DNA of 64,000 nt, from positions 16,502 to 80,501 of the forward strand of contig JBAOKB010000153.1 of the NCBI GenBank assembly GCA_037044905.1, written 5' to 3'. The translations under genes and the position numbers were made by a program. Each line of letters begins with the position of its first letter. Position 1 is the first letter of the stretch. Under the pieces are notes generated by a model. That model was not told where the DNA came from, did not search any database, and worked only from the letters and a program-made list of their open reading frames with translations. Shown here piece by piece: positions 21,038-31,563 of the stretch. Source of the stretch: Hortaea werneckii (taxonomy: Eukaryota; Ascomycota; Dothideomycetes; Mycosphaerellales; Teratosphaeriaceae).

Positions 21038-23007
21038 CGGGAGTTCTCTGGTGAGGATCAGACGTTGAATTGCGGATCCTTGGGCTTCGCTCCAGGTTGG
21101 ATGGGTTTTAGTTCTGGCTAGACTCCACGATGGATGCAGTCGGGAGTTTCTGGTGGGTAAGGTATGACTCGCTGCTTGGATTGCCTGCATTAAGGATTTC
21201 CATGAAGATCAATAGTTGGGAGGGATGAGAACAGCGGCGGCTGCCACCTACCTAGGTAGGTACCTACGTAGAAAAGACAATGAAGGAATGACCGAAGAAG
21301 GGAAGGTGTCGCGCAACTCACCTGGAAGCTACAGTCATGGGTAGCTCGTCCTGCTCTTGCTTTACCCAATGCTACTGCTACGTTCTGGATTGCTCGTGAG
21401 GGACAACAGAGACAATGCCTTAGAATATCGTGCACGTGCGCAGAGATACAGCCGACTTTCAGGGCATCTGCGGTTATGTACTCTCCACAACTGCCTTTCT
21501 CTAGGGGAAGGCGCACAACGGCGCGCTCTTCCAGCCCAATACAGTACTCCTATGCATGACGACGGGCGTGAGAAGACGAAGTGGATGCAGTCCCTGCTGG
21601 AGTTCGCACAATAATCGCCGAGCGACGTTGCTGATTCTTCGGAGAAAAAATGATGATCGCAACCAAGCATACGGCACATTTTGCGTGCTCATGCCGAATA
21701 CGTAAAATGCAGCACCGGCCACGCGGCCACAAGAGCCAGCGTTGCGGTGCCATTTAACTTGGCCCTTGTTCTTTTCACACTGCGTACATTTGCTAGAATC
21801 AGCAAGCGCATTGAACTTTGGTTAGCCGCCTCGCAAGAAATTCTTGTGGCGGGTCCCTCCATCACAACTCGCCGATCATGATAATCGCCGTAATGATACT
21901 GCTGAAACTATGTGCAGGACGAGTGACGGGAGGCGTTGACGCATGCAGGATGTTGCACTCATCAGTGATGCGAGAAAGAGTCAAAGTGCTTTGAAACGGC
22001 ACGCGTAGTAGACTGATGCCACTATTCATATTAGATTGTTTCCAGGAAATTCTCCGGCCTCAATCTCTGACGCCATGACAAGCTCAAGACGGGCTGTCTT
22101 GAGCGTCACGATGGGGCGTTCGCGGGGAAGACATGGATGTCTCAAGTCGCTTTCAATTCACCTGCCCGAGTAGGCAGCAATGGACACGTCATGAGCGACT
22201 TCTACACCATAACAACCGCGCCAGTCCTTTCAGCATTTTCAGCATCCTCGGCGGCGTCAAGCTGAATCGTTTCGTTCACCTGGTGAACAATCTGAACCCC
22301 CTCCGGATAGTCGGGTATTCGGGAACCTGCAGCGCCGAGCTCATGGTTCGGTAGCTACCTAGGTATCGATCTTCCCCGCCGATCGCTACGCTAGTGCCGG
22401 ACCAGGGCTGCAATGTCCGGCGTTGGGAACGCTGCGACATGAATGTTGACTCGAAGTGAGGAGAATGCCTACCACGACCGCTTCGATGCGATCAGATCGC
22501 AATAGTCGTGAGCGAGCTCATCGCAAACGACAGCACGGCGCATCCCCCTGACACGTTGCGAGGGACGCAAACGGAAGCCGGGTCGAATGGCAGCAGTGTG
22601 ATCGGAACAACTAATACGGCAACCCTGCATCGGTCTAGCCATTAGTGTTGATAAGGTTGAGATAGGCGGGCGAGACGGTCAGATAGGCTCATGCTTAGCA
22701 TGCACGAGAGCGATGCTGCATGGGGCAGACTCGATGGCGATAGGGGAGCCTCGCGGCAGCGGTGAATCATGACTGCGGTCCTGAGAAGAACGATTGCGCG
22801 CATGATTGATTGTTGCGCAAATCGAGAGAGCCTCCGGTCCTGCAGTATCGATTTTCCGTATAGTGCAGTATGGCCTATGGATTGGTCGATGCTGTTCTCG
22901 TTTCACAACTTGCTCGGCAGCCTGGCCATATACATAGCTGATCCACTCTGCGCAATCGAGCTTGAGCCTTGGCGAAACGCCTCCCAGCTGTCTCAAAACA
23001 TGGTAGA
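21038..23007. other. Two-kilobase region without a supported gene
   Basis: Open frames are short on all six frames and none resembles a known protein. Two CCTAGG-type palindromic tracts occur at about 21245-21271 and 22351-22370. I see no transposon ends or long repeats. Confidence 0.45.
21245..21271. repeat. CCTAGGTAGGTA palindromic tract
   Basis: A tract containing ACCTAGGT, with flanking TACCTACG, lies about 210 bp upstream of the interrupted membrane-protein gene. Related tracts recur elsewhere in the window. Confidence 0.7.
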
Positions 23008-23479
23008 CTAAACACAAAGGGAAGCTGCGCTGTTAAAGTAGCGGATGGCTGATCGTGGTGACGCTCGTTTCGGAGTTTGCAAGGCCTCAAGCTGAGCTAG
23101 GGTCTGCCAAGGCCTGTATACCGGCAGCGCTAACTGGCTCCCGACCGACATCACCTCATCAATGCCGCGTTCTGTTTGGCTATCTGCGTCGGAGAATTGC
23201 TCCATGATCCTGCTAGGAAGAGAGTCATGGCTGGCTGGCGCGGATGTCGAAGCATGGCTCGCGCGCCAGAAAAGGCCGTTGTTGGCGTTGGTGTAGTATG
23301 GGTGGCGGTTGCGCGCGCGTTCTCGTCCTAATCTCTTCCCTTTGCCGTTGGCGGCAAGCGCTGACTTCCACTCCAACCGTTGCCTGGTCACAGACTAACA
23401 TAGTAGGGCAAAGCCCTTGGCCTTGAGACTTGTCATCCTCTTGTAATAACTCCCCACTGCTCAGTCTCTTGGACGCCAT
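23008..23479 (-). CDS. Possible small two-exon gene, hypothetical
   Basis: A model with exons 23479-23430 and 23383-23008 gives 141 aa starting MASKRLSSGELLQ. The 46-nt intron has a weak GTCTCA donor and a CCAG acceptor, and removal keeps the frame. The second exon has a protein-like middle (HPYYTNANNGLFWRAS and FSDADSQTERGIDEVMSVG). It is divergent from the 859-aa gene, with 285 bp between starts. I recognise no family, and it could be chance. Confidence 0.3.
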
Positions 23480-23764
23480 TATCCGCCTCTTGGTTGGACT
23501 CTGCGCCCCTGGTACCTTTCTTGGACGACCTATTCAGCTCTCCACTTCAATGGGAACCCGGTGCCGTGCGACTGTTCTTGGCCTTCCGGAGACATTGTGA
23601 CCGGGCTTCCACTGTGACCTTCCCATCCGCGCGAAATAATTGCCGCCTGGGCAACGCATTAAAGTATACCCTCTTGGCCATCCGCTCGCGTTCGGCTCGG
23701 AACTTGTTGGTCTCTTCTTTCCTTTGGAACTCTTGTAGCGCTGGACGCTCATTCTAATCATAAT

Positions 23765-26344
23765 ATGGAATCTGAAGCGAGAGATACTCATCAGCCCCTG
23801 CCGTCGATATTACCACGGAAGCAAAGTTCCGTCAAGCAATTCAACGGCTGGCGAAGGAGCTCGAAAACCTGGGATGGACTGCGCAGAGTACGTCTGGATC
23901 AGCCAAAACCGCTGCCGGCCCCAACTAATTCCACCTGTCAGGACCGAGAGCTCTGGTTTGAAGATGGCAACTGTCTGGTCCACCTGTATACCATGGGCGC
24001 CTCCCAGCGAGGCGCGAGCTTGTGCCTCAGATTTTCTGATGTTGAAGCACTAAGAAGCGAGTATCTCATAGAGCAGTGTCTTTACGTGCAGAACTCTCCG
24101 AGCCCCACGGACAGTGGCTATGTTTCAACGCAAAACAGTCCGATCGAGCCGAAACAGTGCGAGCTATACATTCCGGCACCCGCCCATCTTTCCCGCGAAC
24201 AAGCCTATCTGTACCATCTGACGACGCGAAACTTCTTCGCCTACGCCACTTCGCGGCCTGCGGTTGGCGAACGCTTGAGCAGTAGCCTCCTCGACTTATT
24301 GGAACGCATACGCGAATGGCAACCAAGGAGCGCTGCGTTGGCGAACTTCGCCAACTACTGTCAAGATCAAGGATACGAAGACATGGCGGAGAACGCAGAC
24401 CATGCGGTAGCTTGCTTGATAGTGGCGGAGCATGCAAAGATCAAGGATCTCTGGCGGGAAGCGTTCGTGCACTGCGTTGGCATGCATGAGCAGATATACC
24501 ACAGTCCCGAGTACGAGGGCTTGAGCAACACAACAAGGGCGCTCATTACGCGAGCATCGCTGGAGATGGATATGCATGTCACGCGGGTGACAAATGCGCT
24601 CGGGTCCTTTCTGGAGGAGGAGCTTGGTCCTGAACACTTAGGTCTTTCGAAGGCCGCTCGAGACCACTTGGACCGATTCAGAAGCTTCCTCCACAATTAC
24701 TACGTCGAAAAGCTTGGGTATTACCCTCCCAGCCAGTCGGTCCCATACAACAAGAGACTGTGGACGAAGATGTACCACTCCTTCCATTGTCTTTACGAGT
24801 TCTTGGTCGACACCGAATCGTCTTCAGACCTCTCCTACGGTCGTCCAGCTACCGGGGGCATATGCGTCAGACAGAATGTCGAATCCTTTGATAGTCGGCA
24901 CGGATACACATCATTGCCGCACCCTTTGCCACTGCTGCCTGTATCATCGTCCGAGAAGCGATCTGTCAAGACTCAGAAGAGCTTGCTTAGCTTGAAACTC
25001 GGCCGCTACGACCAGGCCAACGTTGAGAAGCCTACAATACGAGAGGCACTGCACGAGGCGACAAACGCACAGAACGAAAAATTGCTGGCATGTGATCTAG
25101 TCCGAGAATACCAGCGATTCGAGCGACAAAGACTGGAAGAGAAGCTTTCTGTCGTGGAGGCAAGGAAGGTGCGGTGGCTGCTAGTGTACAGCGCCTTGCA
25201 GATGTTGATCAGCATCACGAGGGCGCCGAAGGAGGTCAGAGCACCTGAAGCGACGAGCTATCCGCTTTGCGTCTTGACCATCGGCTGTCCAGAGTTTGAC
25301 GATGGTACTTCAAGTCACCGACGAGTGACTTCAGATCCAAGTTCCGTCTTCGAACCTGCGGTCGAAGAGAAAGAAGAGAAATTGGAGCGGCAAGATTTAA
25401 AAGGTGGTGAGAGCGATGACCATTTCTCGATCCGTCCCGATTGCGAAGCCGAGAACGCTGAAGATTACTTTGCGGCCCAGTCATTGTCTAGAAGGCCTTC
25501 AGAGGTCAGTCTGGACTTGACACCACCACCTCTTCGCGTCGCGACACAGCTGCCACGACCGCCATCATTCCGCTCCAGTGTGAATTCGAGCGTCCAGGCA
25601 TTGCAGAAGTCCATTGGTAGCATAAGCCGACGCAACAGTCTGCGACCGTCCTCTTGGACTGATCAGCAGCTGTCAAAGTCCAATTCCTTCGGAGATCTGC
25701 TGGCAGCTGAAGATGAATCTGTTGCCCCGAACGTGCGCCGACACAGTCTGCAGCATGCAAGTGTCAGCAATGAGCAACCCGCCTTGTCGATAAATCCACT
25801 GGCAGAATTTGATTTCGGGTTGCAGGACGTTCATGAAGAACCCACGCTGGAGGATCACCAGCTCGAAACATCTCTAGACGGCTCACCGACACCGCATGCC
25901 ACTCCCGATGTACCTGACATTTCCCGCAATGTGTCCGCTAGCTCACTCTCGGCAATGGCGAGCGACCACAGCGGCTCGACAAGGTCTTCAGCGCACCTGA
26001 GCGGGTACGATTCGCCCGCAACGGGCCTCACATGCTGGAGCGGAGAAGTTAGCAAGCGCAGCAGCGCCATCACCTCTTCCAGCGGATTCGCAGAACCAGC
26101 CAGCACAATCGCGACCTCGAAATCTGCAAGTCCGCATCGCAACAGCTGGGCCCAGCGGGATTTGAATTTCGGCGCAAAAGACTTTGGCGTTCGCGAAAGT
26201 CCCTACAGTGTCAATGCTGGTTGCTACACGCCGAGTGGACTTCCCACGGTCTTGCCGCTCTCCAAGTTCAGCCGGCATAGAACGTCGAGTATTGAGTCGG
26301 CACGGTCTTCTATCAGCTCATATGTCCCTGATGAAGATGAATGA
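23765..26344 (+). CDS. Large fungal protein resembling DUF8004 family, 859 aa
   Basis: This is a single frame from the ATG at 23765. The N-terminus is basic, then LWFEDGNCLVHLY (about residues 58-70), and later a conserved-looking helical region with YLYHLTTRNFFAYATSRPAVGERL (about 147-170) and LLDLLERIREW. This arrangement matches what I remember of the fungal DUF8004 proteins, whose function is not known. Residues about 240-500 are largely helical, with HSFHCLYEFL and repeated charged helices. The C-terminal third is Ser-rich and probably disordered, ending SISSYVPDEDE. There is no signal peptide or membrane segment. The family call is from memory; the gene itself is well supported by length and composition. 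Confidence 0.8.
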   Translation: MESEARDTHQPLPSILPRKQSSVKQFNGWRRSSKTWDGLRRVRLDQPKPLPAPTNSTCQDRELWFEDGNCLVHLYTMGASQRGASLCLRFSDVEALRSEYLIEQCLYVQNSPSPTDSGYVSTQNSPIEPKQCELYIPAPAHLSREQAYLYHLTTRNFFAYATSRPAVGERLSSSLLDLLERIREWQPRSAALANFANYCQDQGYEDMAENADHAVACLIVAEHAKIKDLWREAFVHCVGMHEQIYHSPEYEGLSNTTRALITRASLEMDMHVTRVTNALGSFLEEELGPEHLGLSKAARDHLDRFRSFLHNYYVEKLGYYPPSQSVPYNKRLWTKMYHSFHCLYEFLVDTESSSDLSYGRPATGGICVRQNVESFDSRHGYTSLPHPLPLLPVSSSEKRSVKTQKSLLSLKLGRYDQANVEKPTIREALHEATNAQNEKLLACDLVREYQRFERQRLEEKLSVVEARKVRWLLVYSALQMLISITRAPKEVRAPEATSYPLCVLTIGCPEFDDGTSSHRRVTSDPSSVFEPAVEEKEEKLERQDLKGGESDDHFSIRPDCEAENAEDYFAAQSLSRRPSEVSLDLTPPPLRVATQLPRPPSFRSSVNSSVQALQKSIGSISRRNSLRPSSWTDQQLSKSNSFGDLLAAEDESVAPNVRRHSLQHASVSNEQPALSINPLAEFDFGLQDVHEEPTLEDHQLETSLDGSPTPHATPDVPDISRNVSASSLSAMASDHSGSTRSSAHLSGYDSPATGLTCWSGEVSKRSSAITSSSGFAEPASTIATSKSASPHRNSWAQRDLNFGAKDFGVRESPYSVNAGCYTPSGLPTVLPLSKFSRHRTSSIESARSSISSYVPDEDE

Positions 26345-26858
26345 GTGGCAACAATGAAACCTATCGAATGAGGCCTTGGTGGGCAGATTAGATTCAGGTC
26401 ATTTCCATTTGTGGTTGACTATTAGGGATAGATAAAAGACGGGAGGAATTAGTGCTTTGTTTGGGTTTGATGGGATTTGGGAAGATACCAATCTGTTTTC
26501 AGAGCGCGGCGTTTCGAAGGCGTATGTAGTCCCAAGATTGAATCAATGATCATATATCTTTTTGCTCCACATGGCAGCTCAGAATCCAATTCTCGCGTAA
26601 TGCGAGGAGACAGTGTTGATGAATTGCACTTAGAAGCGCGAGGAACGAATGTCTAAGGTACCAACCGTACCTTACCTACCTATAGGTAGGCCTAGGTACC
26701 CACCTCCTAGGTACTACGTAGACAGGACATAGGCGAAACCGGGACGGAGCGTCCCGAAATACCGGCCGTGCTGCGCTCGCGTAGATAGGATCGCGTCTTT
26801 CAGACTTCGACGCGTCTCTGCGGTTCAGACTTCGTCCGAACACCTTGCAACTGCCACA
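26345..26858. promoter_or_regulatory. Promoter region of the DNA polymerase delta subunit gene
   Basis: The 514 bp before the start hold a CCTAGG palindromic tract (26668-26722), an ACGCGT core at 26810-26815 (49 bp before the ATG), and a direct repeat TTCAGACTTCG at 26799-26809 and 26824-26834. ACGCGT is the MCB site that drives S-phase genes in yeasts, which would fit a replication gene. One six-base match is weak evidence. Confidence 0.45.
26668..26722. repeat. TACCTACC/CCTAGG palindromic tract
   Basis: Repeated TACC and GGTA units and two CCTAGG cores lie about 140-190 bp upstream of the polymerase delta subunit start. Confidence 0.75.
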
Positions 26859-28439
26859 ATGGCCGCAATCAATGGCACATCAGATGACACGCTACTTCAG
26901 ACCCCCGAAACCGACACCGAATATGCATCTCAGGAACGAGCTACCTCAACTTACATGCCGCATTCAACCTACCGTCTCCCCAAAGGCGACGAGCGGCATT
27001 ACCACCAGCAATATGCCGACATGTACTTCGCACGCCTCGTCCAGCTGAAGCCAGCAGTGGAACAGATCGCAAGGGAGCCTTTCGACGCCATTGAAATAGG
27101 CGGTGAGCAGTGTCGCCGCGTGGAGCGAGTTCTTGATGTGCGCCAGGGTGAACTCTGCTGGGTGATCGGCACGATCTACATGGAGATGCCACTGAAACCA
27201 AATGTACTGGAGGACATTGGCAAAGAGCACTGGATTGCCGCGCCGCCGCCCAGGGTAAAGTATGACTCTGGCGCCGGCTTGGCCGTAGAAGGAGCACATG
27301 GCGCACATGCAGCAGGCACAGGCGGCGCTGGCACTCAGATCATGCTGGAAGATGAGTCGGGTAGGCTGAGGTTGGTGGGCAGTGAGTTGAGCGGATTCAT
27401 GCTTGTCACAGGCGCGATCGTGGCTGTGGTGGGAACGGAGAACAAAGACGGCGACTTCGAGGTGTTGGACTTGCGTGTGCCGGACTTACCGAGGCAACCT
27501 CAAAGATGGGAGACGGAGGATGGTGAAGCCGCGCTCAGAGGCGAGAAAGTTGCGACTGAACACAGGGACAAGGGAGGCAAACTTGCTCTGGTGTCTGGTC
27601 TAGGCATCTCTGGAGACGACGGTGATGGCCTTACTCTGGACCTGCTTCTCGAATATCTTCTGGGCGAGGCTGCGACTCCCAAGGAACAAGAAGCTGCAGC
27701 TGGTATCTCGCGACTCATCATAGCTGGAAATGCACTCTCACAGTCGTCACCCATCCCGACCCGAGAATCGATAGCAGCCATCGCAGCTAAAAAGGGAGGG
27801 CGTAAAACATATGGCTACGACAGCTCTTCATACAATGCCGCGCCTACGGACCGTCTCGACCAATGGCTTGCTACTTTGCTGCCGAGCATGCCTGTAACGC
27901 TGATACCTGGCGAACAAGATCCCACAAGCACCAGCCTTCCCCAACAACCCATTCATCCAGCCATGTTCCCGCACAGCAGATCCTACATGATACCGCCAGC
28001 TACGACACCAAAAACATCGGATGAGGTCGGCTGGCTCGACAGCCAAACGAATCCCGCAGACCTGTCTGTCGACGGGTGGCGGTTGCTGGGAAATGGCGGT
28101 CAGCCACTCGACGACGTATACAAGTACATCCCGAACTGCGAGAATCGGCTCGACATGATGGAAGCGATGTTGAGATGGCGGTTGACGGCTCCTACTGCGC
28201 CAGATACCCTTTGGTGCTACCCTTTCCAGGACGGTGACGCCTTTGTCATGAAGGAGTGTCCGCACCTCTTCTTCGTTGGCAACCAGCCGAAGTTTGAAAC
28301 GACTGTTATTGAGGGGCCTGTCGGGCAGCAAGTCAGACTGGTTGCACTGCCAAACTTCAAAGACACTGGCGAGGTCGTCACTATTGACATGGAGACGCTC
28401 GTCCCGGAAGTGATTAAGTTTGACGTCTTCGAGGGATGA
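26859..28439 (+). CDS. POL31: DNA polymerase delta small (B) subunit, POL31/cdc1/POLD2
   Basis: This single exon of 526 aa has its ATG in a good context (ACAATGG). The opening segment HYHQQYADMYFARLVQLKPAV is typical of the family. It is followed by an OB-fold region (about 85-215, including RVLDVRQGELCWVIGTIYMEM and SGFMLVTGAIVAVVG). Then comes the calcineurin-like phosphoesterase domain that is catalytically dead in eukaryotic B subunits (VSGLGISGDD, MPVTLIPGEQDPTS, CPHLFFVGNQPKFET, VRLVALPNF). The protein scaffolds the catalytic subunit POL3 and the C subunit in lagging-strand synthesis and repair. The length is slightly above yeast and human members because of an N-terminal tail and a Gly-rich loop at about 140-160. 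Confidence 0.95.
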   Translation: MAAINGTSDDTLLQTPETDTEYASQERATSTYMPHSTYRLPKGDERHYHQQYADMYFARLVQLKPAVEQIAREPFDAIEIGGEQCRRVERVLDVRQGELCWVIGTIYMEMPLKPNVLEDIGKEHWIAAPPPRVKYDSGAGLAVEGAHGAHAAGTGGAGTQIMLEDESGRLRLVGSELSGFMLVTGAIVAVVGTENKDGDFEVLDLRVPDLPRQPQRWETEDGEAALRGEKVATEHRDKGGKLALVSGLGISGDDGDGLTLDLLLEYLLGEAATPKEQEAAAGISRLIIAGNALSQSSPIPTRESIAAIAAKKGGRKTYGYDSSSYNAAPTDRLDQWLATLLPSMPVTLIPGEQDPTSTSLPQQPIHPAMFPHSRSYMIPPATTPKTSDEVGWLDSQTNPADLSVDGWRLLGNGGQPLDDVYKYIPNCENRLDMMEAMLRWRLTAPTAPDTLWCYPFQDGDAFVMKECPHLFFVGNQPKFETTVIEGPVGQQVRLVALPNFKDTGEVVTIDMETLVPEVIKFDVFEG

Positions 28440-29794
28440 ACCCCAAGGGACTGACGTCGTTCTTTGCTCCTTGTACGCCATGTGAGTACGGAGAGACGAC
28501 TACAGTTGGCTGAGATCCGAGCTACGACCCTCGACAAGCCATATCGTGTGACCTGGCTATTGCTCCCAGGTTGTACACTTCAGCTGTCGACATATCTGAG
28601 GTCTACGAGACAGCCCGACGATACCTTGCTCGCCCTCACGCCAAGGATTCTGATTAGCTTTGAACACCACCGATGGCCCTCTTAGAACCGATGCATCCAT
28701 TCCATGCCGGAGAATAGATGAGCAAAAGGCAAGGCCCGTGCCAAATACCAACCTGCTTGCCGTCCTCTTTACAGCAGTTGCATTTAAGGCACATCTTACC
28801 AGCATCGCCGGCATTCAAGCTGATAGCTTGTCAAGCTTACTGGTTGATCATCTCCCAAAAGTCATCCGAACAGACATTATACCGGATGATTCATGTGCCG
28901 CAGGATCCGTCATCCGGGGCCAGCGTTTTCATGTGGATCTTGCCTTTCTTGGCGGTATTGGGCTTAGGGGTGTACTCCCGGCATAGTCCACATCGGCGCG
29001 AGCGTGTACGATGCGGTCGAGGTATACTCATTGATCTGTAAGTACGCCTCTGATAGTCCCCGCTGGTCCGTCTTTGTTAAGACATGTACCATCGTGTGAT
29101 GCGCAGAAGTCATGGATGGTTTGCTCAACGATTGTGCGTTTGAAACCGTAGCATGCGCTGAAGCAGTGCAGTTTTTTTGGTACTTTGTTTGCACAGACAG
29201 AGCTCTGAGCAGCGACTGATACCGCCGAGATAGGCTCATCAGATTGAGGCTAGCAACAATAGCGGGTACATGGAGAATATCCATAGCTATGAGTGCTGGC
29301 TGTAGGATTGGGATTCTCGGAAAGTCTTACAAGTGCGATGCGAGATCGGAGCCCGGGCGAGCATTCGTAGTAAACACAAAATCGACGCATTCACTGAAGA
29401 AGAGTCTGAAGAGGAGTACTTTGTGGTCACTATGCGTCATCACTCTTCGTTCAATGCCGATTCCACGCCATTTGTTATTTCTCAGCTAAGAGTCTCAATC
29501 AGCCTCTAAAGTCGCTTCAGCACTGAGCCATGATAATCATTTCGAGGCAGCTGGTATGCTACTTCGCAGATGAGAGGTTATCAATGAGTTGACCGCCGGC
29601 TTTGTGAAGTCGACCTTACCAAGAAGACAGTGTTTGTTTGGCTTTGTGTAGAATAAATGGATCCCAGAAAAAAATCCCACAAGACACAATGCATTATTCC
29701 CACGACACAAGTAATTCTCATGCAGCAGCGAGCCAACGACTCTTGGAGTAATCAGTGAACGCTCCCTGCAACTAACTTCAGCAGAGGCTTCAAG
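28440..29794. other. Intergenic region without a supported gene
   Basis: About 1.35 kb lie between the polymerase subunit gene and a small membrane-protein gene. Only short, unrelated open frames are present. The first part is the 3' flank of the polymerase gene. Confidence 0.45.
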
Positions 29795-30277
29795 ATGTCT
29801 ACAACCGTCTACAGCATGGGAAGCGCTCCCATGATCGCCCTCCTCCTCGCCATCGGAGTACCAATCATAACAGTCCCCATGATCACTTGCGCGGGAATCT
29901 ACTGCATCCGTCGCTGGCGGCGAAAGCAGCAACAAACGAAACAGGAGGTGGAGGAGCAACAGCCAGACGAGAAAGCGTCACCTACCATCCCCGAGATCCA
30001 AATGACCTTGCCACCTGAAGCCGCAGATAGACAATACGTGCGCGATGCGCGCGCCGCGAGCCCGTTCTTGAACGGCAGGGACAGTACATCGGGACTGACA
30101 GTGCCGTTGCAAGGTACTGAGCGAGTGTTCCTCCGTCCCCATACGAGGATCTCATTGCCTGCGACGCCCTCGCTGAACGGTATGGTGCAGAAATTCACGG
30201 ACATGCCGGTGCTAGACCTTGATGCTGCAGTCACTCTTGGTCGCATTGAAGTCGTTGCGGTGGCAAAGAAAGTGTAA
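29795..30277 (+). CDS. Small single-pass membrane protein, hypothetical
   Basis: The protein is 160 aa from an ATG in good context (AAGATGTC). One strong hydrophobic segment (PMIALLLAIGVPIITVPMITCAGIYC, residues about 12-37) is followed by a basic stop-transfer patch (IRRWRRKQQQ). This predicts a short outer N-terminus and a cytosolic tail of about 120 residues. The tail is Pro/Ser-rich and ends AVAKKV. I recognise no family. Fungal genomes carry many such small membrane proteins. Confidence 0.55.
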   Translation: MSTTVYSMGSAPMIALLLAIGVPIITVPMITCAGIYCIRRWRRKQQQTKQEVEEQQPDEKASPTIPEIQMTLPPEAADRQYVRDARAASPFLNGRDSTSGLTVPLQGTERVFLRPHTRISLPATPSLNGMVQKFTDMPVLDLDAAVTLGRIEVVAVAKKV

Positions 30278-31563
30278 ACCTGTCGGCTTAGGTAACGGGC
30301 ATTGTACGAATATTGGTCACTTTTATCACCTGTACTTCGCTCTCATGAAGTCCCATAGCCTGTTTATTCATCGAGATCCTCGTTTTAAGCTTGCTGCTTG
30401 TAGCCGATTTAATCCTTTGTCGTCCTGGCACGTTCTTTGTTGTGCCAGCCAGCCCAGCAAGAAAATACAATTGTTAATCATCTATGGTCCAGCTGATTCA
30501 GTTTCCGGGCAATATGCTCAATGCAAGAACCGCGCGCCAGGAGCGATGCCAAGTTGGTATGTGAGGTGAGCTGAATGAAACCTCATTTTTTAAGCTTGAC
30601 ATGTAGCTACCACAAACAACAAGTTTCATCGTACTGTGTCACCGCCACCCTCTTTTGTGCGACTTCAAGAGCTATGTAGAGTTTTCACAATGGCTTTGAA
30701 GAGTAGCATCGTCATAAGCATCAACCAACTACATAGCCGAAAAGAGCGCACAAACCTACAAGGCAATCAATTCTACGACTCTGACATCACGATCCTAGAA
30801 GATGCAGGAGAGCGGATCTCACACCACGATTGACGGTGGTGACGGGAGCCCAACCTAATAAGACCTTACAACTTCAGCCAATGAGAGCCGATAACATCGA
30901 GGAGGACGTATTCTCATATCTCGGTATGAGAAACAAACCCAACACAAACACGGATCCGAAATGGGCGAATCGTCAACGACGATGCACGGGTTCACAGTCA
31001 GATCGCAGAGAATTTCCTGCCCTTGGTGGAACCATCCTCAACAACCTGGTAAGTTTTCTTTGACGCGGACAACACCATACATGCCATCCGTCGCCCCATC
31101 GAGCGCTGAAGGGGGAAAGGGAATGGCAGGGCTCACTTCCTGCACAGCCATCGCCTGGTAGGAGGTCGGACGACCGACCCATGCGGAGCGCATTCCCGCT
31201 GCGCTTATCTGGCCTTCTTCCTTAGAGCTATGGTTCGGGGTGCCTTTGAGTCCGGCGACGATGCCAAAAGCTAGCTTGCAGGAGCACATGTGCGCGCCGA
31301 AGGCGTATTTTCAAAGTTCGGCATGGCGACTGCGGCACTCGTGTAAGGGCGTGTCAGGGAAATTTTGGAGGGGTCGGAGATGAAGGGTCATGTGATCTGA
31401 TTGACGAGGCGAGGTTGAGGTGCTTGAGGGCGAAGTGGGAGGGTAGGAGGTAGGGTGACAAGATGTTGGCGCTCGTCACTCGGAGCCACAAAGAATGGAT
31501 GGAGTAAGCGGTTACAAGTGGCAGGGACTTGAAGCGGTACGGACCAACTCTCTTGTCGTAGAC
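30278..31563. other. Intergenic region, no gene seen
   Basis: About 1.3 kb lie between the ends of convergent genes. Open frames are short and have no protein-like character. Confidence 0.45.
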
